Shown piece after piece: positions 34,783-42,391 of a stretch of DNA of 47,747 nucleotides. A program made the translations under genes and the position numbers. The notes under the pieces were generated by a model. That model saw only the letters and a program-made list of their open reading frames with translations. It made no database searches and had not been told where the DNA came from. Numbering within the stretch: position 1 is the stretch's first letter; each line of letters starts with the position of its first letter. Origin of the DNA: Candidatus Methylobacter oryzae (GTDB lineage Bacteria; Pseudomonadota; Gammaproteobacteria; Methylococcales; Methylomonadaceae); contig NZ_RYFG02000092.1 of assembly GCF_003994235.2 (NCBI RefSeq), forward strand, positions 1 through 47,747, given 5' to 3'.

Positions 34783-35307
34783 ATGTCTCCTCCCTTCGCA
34801 CTTCCTGCCGTACTACATGAGTTAGTACGCACACATCAGACTTTTTTAACTTATGCGGCCATCCATACGCACACTCTGGATCTGACGCTGCCCCAATTTG
34901 ATATTATTCTGACCTTGGGCAATGCGTTAGATATGACCTTCAAGAGACTGGGCGAGAAAACCTTAATTACTAAAGGCACGTTAACCGGCATTATCAATCG
35001 TCTGGAAGATAAAGGGCTGGTTCAGCGGGTTGCCTCGAAAACGGACAGCCGCTGTCAGATTTTGCGACTAACGTCGGCGGGAACGGTCTTATTCGAACAC
35101 GCTGTTCCCGAGCATCTGGACTATGTTCACCGAATATTTAAGGGGTATTCCCCGGAAGACATCGCGACGCTGGAAGCCGCTCTGCTGCGGTTGCGTAAGT
35201 CGGTCGTTGCCGGAAGCTGCGTTGGCAGCGGAAAGCTTGTTGATGGAGTGGATGGCTGGTGCGACAAAGTTAAAGATGTCTGTAAAAATTATCAAGGTAG
35301 TCTGTAA
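34783..35307 (+). CDS. MarR family transcriptional regulator with Cys-rich tail
   Basis: A 174-residue winged-helix regulator. The DNA-binding core spans about 35-105: LTLPQFDIILTLGNA, the recognition-helix region KTLITKGTLTGIINRLEDKGLV and the wing RVASKTDSRCQILRLTSAG. The C-terminal 35 residues are unusual for MarR, with Cys146, Cys160 and Cys167 in addition to Cys91, so thiol-based or metal sensing is conceivable (inference). It is divergent from the periplasmic helical protein gene and has a perfect palindrome 18 bp before its ATG, suggesting autoregulation. It is cargo in the Tn7-like element. Confidence 0.87.
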   Translation: MSPPFALPAVLHELVRTHQTFLTYAAIHTHTLDLTLPQFDIILTLGNALDMTFKRLGEKTLITKGTLTGIINRLEDKGLVQRVASKTDSRCQILRLTSAGTVLFEHAVPEHLDYVHRIFKGYSPEDIATLEAALLRLRKSVVAGSCVGSGKLVDGVDGWCDKVKDVCKNYQGSL

Positions 35308-36033
35308 ATCAACGTCAAATATTTTCAAGCTATCAACATTGACGAAGTCTAGCCCCATCGTCGCGCGGCTGTTTTCAAAGGCTCTTCAAGCATTCCAGTT
35401 GTCCGTTAGTACTCGCCTACTTTGAGACATTCGGATATGGATATAAGCTTCCCTATATTGGTTATTGGCAAAGTAAGTAGCACTATCGACCCAAATCGGC
35501 TCAGCCAAATGTGAGCTAATGTAGGACATTTCTAAATTGCGTTACAAACCGGCTTCGGATAAGTGATAGGCTTAGATCAGTTCAAAATCACGATATTTCG
35601 TTATTTGACTATATATAGTAAGCATGTCTGACTGTAATTTTGCGTTTTCAAGCCTCCACAATATTCAATTCAATGATTTTATTGGTGTTAATTGATATAG
35701 CTTAGTATTGGCATGAGGCTTGCTGTTGCCAGAGTAATACCTGTTATTGCGACTCCGAGGAGACGCCTACAAAGCCATGATAACCGATAAAAATGTCCGA
35801 CCCTCCTATACAACGTTAACCCATGGCAGTCTTAGTGCGCAGGTTGGCAAGCGCACGCTGACTGGCGTGAAGTTTTTCTTTATTAACTTCAGCCTGCTGT
35901 TGGACAACATCCTGGTGTTGCTCAATTTTGGAGCATTTGCCTCCGTAAGTCTGCCTACCACTGGTGATCTGGGAATAAGCCCCAGTCACGCCAGCCGGAT
36001 CGCATCCATTCGAATAGCGATAATGGTTTCCAG
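35308..36033. other. Gene-poor stretch with a decayed reading frame
   Basis: This 726-bp stretch has no intact gene. On the minus strand at about 35825-36030 a frame reads like genuine protein (GNHYRYSNGCDPAGVTGAYS, then KIEQHQDVVQQQAEVNKEK and ALANLRTKTAMG before a stop). It runs into the oppositely oriented gene at 36034 without a start, so it looks like the 3' fragment of a lost gene. The rest is AT-rich and featureless. Confidence 0.4.
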
Positions 36034-36645
36034 ATGATGTTGGGGTTGAAAGAAATCATTCCCAATGCCGAACATTGGTCGCGCTTTGTACGCAACAACT
36101 CGGAACAGGTTGAAGTCAGGCTGGCTAAGGTTGAAGTGCAAAAATCACCATCCATAATGTTTGTAGGTATGGAAGCCTCCAAAATACCAGTCGTCATTAC
36201 CCAAGGCGAAAGAATGATGTCACCGATCTATCGAGATATTCTTATCGCATCGATCCTGACCGTCATCTTTACCACCGTACCCGATGTGATATTCGGGTTA
36301 TTGATTGAATTCGGTCATCTTTTGTTTGAGTTTTTTCATACCTTGTTTGAGGTAATTGAGTCTGCTCTTGATCACCTCATCGAACACTTTTTTCATACCG
36401 AACGCCGTCAAACTCAGATCATTGTATTTTATATAATGATATCTGTTGTACTCTACACGTTCTATCGGCTGTGTCGTGTACTGCCTCGTTTATTTCACTA
36501 TGTCAAAGATAGTCTGCTTGCCCTCTGGGAAGGAGAAAAAACAAGCATTTCTCTTTATTGGGAAACGCTGTCTTTATTCGACAAAATCAAACTTGTTGCA
36601 ATCTGTGTCGCGGGTATCACCTGCTACGTTTTATTTGGTTTTTAA
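36034..36645 (+). CDS. Uncharacterised membrane protein
   Basis: Up to 203 residues. The second half of the frame has membrane segments at about 69-90 (ILIASILTVIFTTVPDVIFGLL), 127-147 (IIVFYIMISVVLYTFYRL) and 185-202 (LVAICVAGITCYVLFGF), with a Phe/His/Glu-rich amphipathic helix between the first two (LFEFFHTLFEVIESALDHL). The start is unclear: ATG at 36034 gives the longest product but lacks a ribosome-binding site, while AAGGCGA at 36203-36209 precedes ATG 36214 (MMSPIYRDI), which would give a 143-residue protein starting just before the first helix. I do not recognise the family. It lies near the right end of the Tn7-like element, where transposition genes would normally be found. Confidence 0.6.
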   Translation: MMLGLKEIIPNAEHWSRFVRNNSEQVEVRLAKVEVQKSPSIMFVGMEASKIPVVITQGERMMSPIYRDILIASILTVIFTTVPDVIFGLLIEFGHLLFEFFHTLFEVIESALDHLIEHFFHTERRQTQIIVFYIMISVVLYTFYRLCRVLPRLFHYVKDSLLALWEGEKTSISLYWETLSLFDKIKLVAICVAGITCYVLFGF

Positions 36646-37004
36646 CTGCTGGCAGAGGTCTTTGTTTGCAAAACGGCTTTCAAATTTTCCATGCTATTTT
36701 GCACCTAACCTAAAGATAGCTCCCCACGAGTGATGAATGACTGGATTTGGCGTGAACCAGCCATTCCAGAGCACACCTCGACCGGCAGAAAATGGCCGAA
36801 TCAAGACGATTGATCGTATTTAGCTGGAAAACGGCTTCCAATATTTTCCAGACAAAAATATAGACTCTAATAATGGCAATAGCATAGTGATTGATAGCTG
36901 GGAAGTTAAAAACGCTCTTTTGTCGTAAAGCTGGGAAGTTAAAAACGCTCTTTTGTCGTAAAGCTGGCAAAATTGAGACGCCGTTTTCCCTTCGGTTGAC
37001 TCGA
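36646..37004. other. Gene-free stretch with a 33-bp tandem duplication
   Basis: Between the membrane protein gene and the IS3 remnant I see no intact gene. A 33-bp unit (AGCTGGGAAGTTAAAAACGC..) occurs twice exactly in tandem at 36896-36928 and 36929-36961, followed by a partial third start AGCTGGCAAAATTGAGACGC at 36962. It translates into an 11-residue repeat (AGKLKTLFCRK) in the frame that joins the IS3 fragment. Confidence 0.6.
36896..36961. repeat. Exact 33-bp tandem duplication
   Basis: Two identical adjacent units, 36896-36928 and 36929-36961. The unit length is a multiple of three and keeps the surrounding frame open. Recent origin is likely because there is no divergence. Confidence 0.85.
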
Positions 37005-37220
37005 CCCGTCATGGAACGGTTCTTTCTCAACCTGAAAATGGAGCGTGTCTGGCGGCGAGAGTATGCGAATCATCAGGAGGCTATCAACGATGTGACTGAC
37101 TACATCGTTGGCTTCTATAACAGCCAACGCTTACATTCCACATTGGGCTATCGGCCTCCCAATGACTATGAACGGGAAATGGCCGCAGAACAACCTATCT
37201 TGGTGTCCGAAAAAACTTGA
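37005..37220 (+). pseudogene. IS3-family transposase OrfB, C-terminal fragment
   Basis: The frame from VMERFFLNLKMERVW through YIVGFYNSQRLHSTLGYRPP to EKT is the C-terminal end of an IS3-family DDE transposase. It includes the glutamate of the catalytic triad (ERFF..LK) and the YN..R.HS.LGY signature. Only about 70 codons remain; the upstream part of the frame is unrelated repeated sequence. No IS ends are recognised. It is debris inside the right part of the Tn7-like element. Confidence 0.85.
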
Positions 37221-37275
37221 CCACTACACTCAATCTTGTCTAACATTGAGATAATATCTAATCTAACAATTATTT

Positions 37276-37355
37276 GTATTCAAACTTTATTATTCCACGA
37301 TAGATTTAGTGTTCAATATTTATTGTCTTTATTCAAACTTTATTATACCTACACA
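37276..37355 (-). repeat. Right transposon end with three TnsB-like sites
   Basis: Read leftward from 37355, TGTGTAGG is followed by related 21-bp motifs at 37329-37349 (GGTATAATAAAGTTTGAAT..), 37307-37327 (GACAATAAATATTGAACAC.., degenerate) and 37276-37296 (GGAATAATAAAGTTTGAAT..). The first two are 22 bp apart and nearly abut, like the packed sites in the right end of Tn7; the third is 31-32 bp further in. Confidence 0.8.
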
Positions 37356-37360
37356 GCTCA
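37356..37360. repeat. Right target-site duplication GCTCA
   Basis: Identical to 25333-25337. Its last three bases are the complement of the TGA stop codon of the flavoprotein gene, so the duplicated bases preserve the stop. Confidence 0.85.
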
Positions 37361-38536
37361 GCAATATTGTCCCGCACACCAGGCTGACGACCATGCCCAC
37401 TGAAAATTGTAACCGCCCAGCCAACCGGTTACATCCAGCACTTCACCGATAAAATAAAGCCCAGCTATCTGTTTACTCTCCATGGTTTTAGAAGAAACTG
37501 CGTCGCAGTCGACGCCGCCGGAAGTAACTTCTGCTGTGCGATAACCTTCGGTACCGTTAGGTTTGATCGCCCACCTGTTTATACGGTCCGCAACCTGTTG
37601 GATCTGCTTATCCGATAAATCCTGCAGCGACCTATCCAACACCTCTTCCGGCACAAAAACACCAATCAACCGCTTCGGCAGATAACTTTCCAAAATTGTT
37701 CTTAGCTTGTTTCTAAGCTTTTGGCGGCGCTTGGATTTTAACTCCGCGTCCAAATCTATTTGCGGCAGCAAGTTAATCTCGATCGTCTCTCCGGCGCGCC
37801 AATACGATGAAATCTGCAAGATCGCAGGGCCGCTTAAGCCTCGATGCGTAAACAACACATTCTCGCTGAAACTCTGCCTGCTATTGCTGACCCGACAAGG
37901 CACGGCAATGCCCGATAAGGCCGAGAACTTTTCTTTATCTTCCGGCTGCAACGTAAACGGCACCAAACCCGCTCGGGTAGGCAAAACATTAATGCCGAAT
38001 TGCTCGGCAAGCTTATAGCCCAACGGCGTCGCGCCCATTTTGGGTATCGACAAGCCTCCTGTCGCGACCACTAACGACTGACCGGTAAAAGTGCCGCTGC
38101 CGGTTTTAACCTGAAAACGCTCGGCCGAGCGCTCAACTGAATCGATACGGGTCTTCAACTGCACGGATACCCCGGCTTTTTGGCATTCGGCTAACAACAT
38201 GTCCCGAATATCCTTGGCGCTGTCATTGCAAAACAACTGGCCGTGATCGCGTTCATGAAAAGGAATTTGGTATTGCTCAACCAGTGCCAGAAAATCCCAC
38301 TGGGTATAACGGCTCAGCGCCGACTTGCAAAAATGCGGATTATTGGAGATATAGTTATTCGGCTCGACGGAATAATTGGTGAAATTGCAACGGCCACCGC
38401 CGGACATCAGAATTTTTTTCCCGGCCTTATTCGCATGGTCCATAACCAGCACGCTGCGGCCGCGTTTGCCGGCTTCGATTGCGCACATCAGGCCCGATGC
38501 GCCCGCGCCGATGATAATGACATCTGTGTCGGTCAT
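37358..38536 (-). CDS. HI0933/YhiN-family NAD(P)/FAD-dependent flavoprotein
   Basis: A 392-residue flavoprotein. The N-terminal dinucleotide-binding motif IIGAGASGLMCAIEAGKRG (8-26) is followed by KKILMSGGGRCNFTN, a signature of the HI0933/YhiN family. The C-terminus FIGEVLDVTGWLGGYNFQWAWSS (in parts) is the conserved FAD-binding closing segment. Members are cytosolic with no firmly assigned substrate. The Tn7-like element is inserted exactly at its stop codon yet the protein end looks complete. There is no visible Shine-Dalgarno before the ATG at 38536. A palindromic repeat lies 54 bp upstream of the start. Confidence 0.88.
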   Translation of the reverse strand: MTDTDVIIIGAGASGLMCAIEAGKRGRSVLVMDHANKAGKKILMSGGGRCNFTNYSVEPNNYISNNPHFCKSALSRYTQWDFLALVEQYQIPFHERDHGQLFCNDSAKDIRDMLLAECQKAGVSVQLKTRIDSVERSAERFQVKTGSGTFTGQSLVVATGGLSIPKMGATPLGYKLAEQFGINVLPTRAGLVPFTLQPEDKEKFSALSGIAVPCRVSNSRQSFSENVLFTHRGLSGPAILQISSYWRAGETIEINLLPQIDLDAELKSKRRQKLRNKLRTILESYLPKRLIGVFVPEEVLDRSLQDLSDKQIQQVADRINRWAIKPNGTEGYRTAEVTSGGVDCDAVSSKTMESKQIAGLYFIGEVLDVTGWLGGYNFQWAWSSAWCAGQYC

Positions 38537-38589
38537 GATTTTTTTTAAATGTTATTATCGGCTAGGGGGTATAATGAACATAGGGAGTC

Positions 38590-38622
38590 AAACCTTCCAG
38601 GTTCTCAAAACCTGGAAGGTTT
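38590..38622. repeat. Perfect 14-bp palindromic repeat
   Basis: AAACCTTCCAGGTT (38590-38603) and AACCTGGAAGGTTT (38609-38622) form a perfect stem with a 5-nt loop. The CCTTCCAGGTT hairpin has the look of a widely dispersed intergenic repeat. It lies between two leftward genes and could end transcription of the upstream membrane protein gene. Confidence 0.8.
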
Positions 38623-38682
38623 CCATCGGCATGTCTCAGATAATACTCATGAGCAAATGACTCAGGACAAGCTCGGCCGCTA

Positions 38683-39036
38683 TTATTCCGGCCTGCGCCG
38701 ATCCAACCGCTGCCTCATCAGCACATACCCGGTCAAAGCTCCCCATGACAACATGTATAGTCCGTGCAACGCGAATTCAAAACTAAAACTGTTAACATCC
38801 CTGGTGTAATCCCAGATGTCGTCAGCCAGCGCCAGGATAAAGACCAGAGCAAGCGCATACCTGAGCTTGATTTTATGGGCATAGAAAACCCCGACCCCAA
38901 GAATCAGGAAGCCGATAAAAAACCTCAGACCGCTGTGAATCAACATTTCAGGCTCAAACGTATTGAACTTAAACGCCGAATCGACAAAGTACAGCAAGAC
39001 GATACCTACGATTACAACAGCACTGATTAACCTCAT
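38683..39036 (-). CDS. Small polytopic membrane protein of unknown function
   Basis: A 117-residue protein with about four membrane segments: 4-19 (ISAVVIVGIVLLYFVD), 35-53 (GLRFFIGFLILGVGVFYAH), 59-74 (YALALVFILALADDIW) and 88-106 (ALHGLYMLSWGALTGYVLM). It ends in a basic tail RQRLDRRRPE. A Shine-Dalgarno (AAGGTCG) lies close to the ATG. It starts 18 bp after the Hsp70 gene stop on the same strand, so co-transcription with it is likely. No family recognised. Confidence 0.65.
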   Translation of the reverse strand: MRLISAVVIVGIVLLYFVDSAFKFNTFEPEMLIHSGLRFFIGFLILGVGVFYAHKIKLRYALALVFILALADDIWDYTRDVNSFSFEFALHGLYMLSWGALTGYVLMRQRLDRRRPE

Positions 39037-39054
39037 GACGACCTTTTTTAAGTA

Positions 39055-41847
39055 TTAAGCTTCGTTGATAAGTTTTAATCCCGGCGGCAACGCTTCACCG
39101 AAAATTTGTTTTTCTTCTTTTTCGTCCAGCTCCCTGAACTGCTCAACCATGTCTATCCAGGATGCAGGCGCTTTACCCAGTTTTAGTTTTTCGATGACTT
39201 GCAGACGCATCGCATCATCAATATCCCGCGCCCTGTCGCCGCTCATCCGGGCAATCAGTGTCGCGGCAAAGCCTGCTTGCGGAATTTTCTTCCAATCTAT
39301 TGCCAACATCTGCTGTAACCACAAACTGACAATATCGGCAGGAATCACATTATGGCTGCTGCCGTGAAACGGCATCCTCGCCCCGATGCGGCCAACGGCC
39401 CACCAAGTCTGGCTGGGCTCGCCGGCTTTTTCCAGGCGTTTTAACAGCCATTCGCCAAGCTGGATTTTCTTCGCAACCGGCAGGCGCTCCAAAACAGCGG
39501 ACAGCCGTACCATGTCGTCGTAACCGCGATTCTTGATTTGCTTGGCGACACCGGGCTGTCTTGCCGCTGCCGGGTTTATAAATTTTGCAATATCGGCAAA
39601 AATTCTTTCCTGCGCTTCCGCATTCAAGCCGCCGGCAATCCGCCGCCACAATGTCCACCATTCGGTCCAGTTTTGGGTTTCGTTAACAAACTGGATGCCG
39701 TGCGGATAGTTTTTCCCTAACTGCTCGACGCGCCAATCGTCGAGCGGATAACCGAAACCGGGACGTAAACAAAAGCCGGTTAGGCTCAGCCAAACGCGTT
39801 CGTGGTTTTCGGAACGGCGCTGGTATTTTGCTCCGTCCAACAAAACGCCGAACATCGCTCTTAACAACGGCGTATTCCATTCGGTACGTGCCGTGCCGGT
39901 GAGCTTTTCCAGGTCGGCGCGCAGGTTCTTTACCGCTTTGGGATCGACCTGTTTGGACTTAGCGCCAAAAATCGTCTGTACCTGTTCGGCAATCCGGTCA
40001 AAATTGGCCGGCAGTGCCGCGTCCGTCGGCAAAGCAGCTGCTTTTTTCCTGATTTGGAACTCGACATCCCAACGCCGGCTGCTGTCTTCAACAGCAATAC
40101 ACTGAATTTTTAGCGTACCGACTTCGGTTTGGGTCACCGCCAGCTCGACGACAACCTCGGCATTCGGCTTGCTGTCGTCGCCTTCGAATGCCACGGCCAA
40201 CGGCGGCAGGGAATGGAACAAATCGGTAATTTCTGCCACATCGCCCGGTTTGAAATCGCCGTCGCCGGATAACGAAACCAAGTGGAAACGCACCGGCACG
40301 CCTAAGCGCAACGCAAAACGCCGATCTTTCAGGATGACTTCATCGCCTTCTTCGCTGCCTTTGGGCAGGATGCAAATGCCTGTCCTGAGTAAAGTCGAAG
40401 GGCCTTGCTGCCTGCTGGAATCGTCGGTATCGACCAACAGAAAATAACTGCGCGCCGAACCGCCGCCGATTTTCAGTTTTTTGTCTTTCCTTGCAATCGC
40501 ATAGCTGACCGCCCCAAAAGCAACGGACAATTCGGGATGCTTGTTTTCCAACAGGACCGGCGGACTGGAGCGCCATGAGCGGATTAAATCGACGATACGC
40601 AGGGTAATCGGCTGGCTGCGAAACACGCCGCCGTTCAACAGCAACGCATCGGGCACAGTACCTTCCCCATGCAAGGCATCACGGGATGCCGCGCTGTGCA
40701 GTTTCAAAAATGCCGCAATATGCTTGCTGACCGCGGGTTCCGCCGCATACGGCAAACCGAACTCGACCACGCCGCTACGCTTCCTGTCCGGTAAATCGTC
40801 AAGACCCGACAGCGGGAAGAAACCGTCCAACGCAATCTCCCTGACTTCTTCTTTCGTCAATGCAACGGAACGGGAGCTGCCGATCAATTTGGAGCCGCCG
40901 CCCAGCAACGTGACGCTGATTTGCTCAGGCGCATCCTCCGCCAGCAAACGTTCTTTAGCAATCCGGCATTGTTCGATCAGTTGCGACAAATCCGCCGCCG
41001 ACAGGCGTTTTTCACCGGTCGCTAAACGGCTTTCGGCAAGATGGGCTAGCGCCAAGTCGATATTGTCGCCGCCAAGCATTAAATGATCGCCGACGCCGAT
41101 ACGGGTTAATTTAGGTTCCTGTTCACCCTGCTCTACTTTAATCAGCGTCAAATCGGTGGTGCCGCCGCCGACGTCGCAAACCAGCAGCAGATGCACATTC
41201 GCCAGTGCTTGTTTGATGGTGCCGCCATGGCGTCTTAGCCAGTCATAGCAAACCGCTTGCGGTTCTTCCAACAGCCTGACGTTATATAAGCCGGCAAGCC
41301 TTGCGGCGGCCAGCGTCAGGGATCTGGCCGCCTCGTCGAACGAGGCCGGAACGGTAATCACAATATCCTGCTGTTCCAGCGGCGCATCGGGAAATTTATG
41401 CCCCCAAACAGTCCGTATATGCGCTAGATAGCTGGCGCTGGCCGCAATCGGCGAAACCTTGGCGACGTCGTCGCTGCTGCCCCACGGCAAAATGTCCGCG
41501 CCATGGTCAACCGACGGGTGAGAAAGCCAGCTTTTGGCGCTGGTCACAAACCGCCCTTTGGTTTTGGCTCCCAAAAGACGCGCGGCTTCGCCAATGACCG
41601 CCGCATCCTCTTCCGTTGGCGTTCCGCATGGAAACGAAAGATCGGCCTCGGACAATTCGCCGACGGCAGGATGATAACGTACCGACGGCAACAGCGCTCT
41701 TGCCGCGACTTGGCCGGGCGCTACCAGCTGTTCGATCTGGAAAATTTGTATCTGCTGGGAGGCGTCATTGGCGTTGGCATAAGCGACTACGGTATGCGTT
41801 GTGCCGAGGTCGATGCCGACTAAATAGTGTGGAACAAGGTTTTTCAC
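39055..41847 (-). CDS. Long Hsp70-family chaperone-like protein with DUF3731 C-terminal region
   Basis: A 930-residue protein starting at GTG (41847). The N-terminal actin-like ATPase has the Hsp70 phosphate-1 motif GIDLGTTHT (11-19) and the phosphate-2 motif CDVGGGTTDLTLI. Further Hsp70 landmarks are VPASFDEAAR and LLEEPQAVCYDW. The last 400 residues are not a DnaK substrate domain but a helical region (ENHERVWLSLTGFCLRPGFGYPLDDWRVEQL) as found in DUF3731 Hsp70s. About residue 480-490 the protein has the segment GPSTLLRTG, which coincides with a dispersed palindromic repeat in the DNA (40378-40404), apparently an in-frame insertion in a loop. Cytosolic; clients unknown. The genes that often accompany such proteins (DUF2760) are absent. 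Confidence 0.85.
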   Translation of the reverse strand: MKNLVPHYLVGIDLGTTHTVVAYANANDASQQIQIFQIEQLVAPGQVAARALLPSVRYHPAVGELSEADLSFPCGTPTEEDAAVIGEAARLLGAKTKGRFVTSAKSWLSHPSVDHGADILPWGSSDDVAKVSPIAASASYLAHIRTVWGHKFPDAPLEQQDIVITVPASFDEAARSLTLAAARLAGLYNVRLLEEPQAVCYDWLRRHGGTIKQALANVHLLLVCDVGGGTTDLTLIKVEQGEQEPKLTRIGVGDHLMLGGDNIDLALAHLAESRLATGEKRLSAADLSQLIEQCRIAKERLLAEDAPEQISVTLLGGGSKLIGSSRSVALTKEEVREIALDGFFPLSGLDDLPDRKRSGVVEFGLPYAAEPAVSKHIAAFLKLHSAASRDALHGEGTVPDALLLNGGVFRSQPITLRIVDLIRSWRSSPPVLLENKHPELSVAFGAVSYAIARKDKKLKIGGGSARSYFLLVDTDDSSRQQGPSTLLRTGICILPKGSEEGDEVILKDRRFALRLGVPVRFHLVSLSGDGDFKPGDVAEITDLFHSLPPLAVAFEGDDSKPNAEVVVELAVTQTEVGTLKIQCIAVEDSSRRWDVEFQIRKKAAALPTDAALPANFDRIAEQVQTIFGAKSKQVDPKAVKNLRADLEKLTGTARTEWNTPLLRAMFGVLLDGAKYQRRSENHERVWLSLTGFCLRPGFGYPLDDWRVEQLGKNYPHGIQFVNETQNWTEWWTLWRRIAGGLNAEAQERIFADIAKFINPAAARQPGVAKQIKNRGYDDMVRLSAVLERLPVAKKIQLGEWLLKRLEKAGEPSQTWWAVGRIGARMPFHGSSHNVIPADIVSLWLQQMLAIDWKKIPQAGFAATLIARMSGDRARDIDDAMRLQVIEKLKLGKAPASWIDMVEQFRELDEKEEKQIFGEALPPGLKLINEA
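40378..40404. repeat. Dispersed palindrome-type repeat inserted in-frame in the hsp70 gene
   Basis: GCCTGTCCTGAGTAAAGTCG.. (27 bp) is the kind of sequence that occurs as an extragenic repeat in many proteobacteria (TGTCCTGAG..AGTCGAAGG). Here it lies within coding sequence and is read as GPSTLLRTG. A degenerate relative is in the gap at 9928-9948. Confidence 0.6.
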
Positions 41848-41870
41848 GATGATATTACGATTTTATGAGT

Positions 41871-42167
41871 CTAAACGGTCCAAGACATTATCAATCTTTT
41901 TCCGTGGATAACAGCGACAATAAGAATTTTATTACCGCCTATCTGATAAATAAGCCGATAACTGTAAATGAAACGCTCCCTAAGTTCAGTAGTCCCAATC
42001 TCAGGAACAATACGCCCAATTAATGGATGCGAAGCAAGGCTTTTGGAAACTTCAAAGACCTTTGCTATAACTGACTGCGCATAAACGCGAGAGTCTTTTG
42101 CAATATAATCTGCGACTGATTGCAGATCTTCTATTGCTTCCGGCGACCAGTTTACTTTGTAATCCAT
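41871..42167 (-). CDS. RelE/ParE family toxin
   Basis: A 98-residue protein: YKVNWSPEAIEDLQSVADYIA at the start, the central SLASHPLIGRIVPEIG and the C-terminal ERFIYSYRLIYQIGGNKILIVAVIHGKR are the classic ParE/RelE fold pattern (WSP.A..DL..I..YI; P..GR..P; Y.Y.V.Y...). Toxins of this fold cut ribosome-bound mRNA or poison gyrase; which applies cannot be told. The start overlaps the end of the antitoxin gene by 16 bp, typical of a toxin-antitoxin operon. Confidence 0.85.
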   Translation of the reverse strand: MDYKVNWSPEAIEDLQSVADYIAKDSRVYAQSVIAKVFEVSKSLASHPLIGRIVPEIGTTELRERFIYSYRLIYQIGGNKILIVAVIHGKRLIMSWTV

Positions 42168-42340
42168 TGACCGAATTTCAACTCTACATCATCCTGGCTC
42201 AGTGTTCCTTCCAGCTCAGCCCTATCAATACCGCGTCGAATTTTTTCTATCACATACAAGTGATATTGAATATCTTCGTAAGTACTATCTTCCGGCAGTC
42301 TTTCCAGTAAAGACTTTACTTCGGTAATTGCTGTATTCAT
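42152..42340 (-). CDS. Antitoxin of the RelE/ParE pair
   Basis: A 62-residue protein from ATG 42340, chosen because GAAGAG lies 6 nt upstream; longer in-frame starts at 42358 and 42391 lack a ribosome-binding site. It has helical EVKSLLERLPEDSTYEDIQYHLYVIEKIRRGIDRAE, then QDDVELKFGQWITK, a pattern common to small antitoxins paired with ParE-like toxins. No distinct DNA-binding domain is visible in this short protein. Encoded directly before and overlapping the toxin, it should neutralise it by direct binding. Confidence 0.78.
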   Translation of the reverse strand: MNTAITEVKSLLERLPEDSTYEDIQYHLYVIEKIRRGIDRAELEGTLSQDDVELKFGQWITK

Positions 42341-42391
42341 TTTTAGCTCTTCAGTCATTAGGCGACGATTAATCACTTTGTGGTATAACAT

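Larger units (their letters stand above)
25338..37355. mobile_element. 12,018-bp Tn7-like element (no transposase genes seen)
   Basis: The element begins TGTGTAGG and ends CCTACACA. Both ends carry repeated ATAAAGTTTG-type motifs like the TnsB sites of Tn7, which contain ACAATAAAGT. A perfect 5-bp direct repeat GCTCA flanks it. The right end lies 2 bp before the stop codon of the HI0933-type flavoprotein gene. No tnsA, B, C, D/Q gene or CRISPR-Cas component is visible, so the element is non-autonomous or has lost its machinery; internal IS6-, IS3- and possible IS21-family debris gives a route for the loss. Cargo: efflux cassette, FtsH with hflC remnant, periplasmic helical protein, MarR regulator and a membrane protein. 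Confidence 0.82.

Noticed and set aside
25338-37355. CRISPR-associated transposon
   Set aside because: No cas gene, no repeat-spacer array and no tniQ are visible inside the element.
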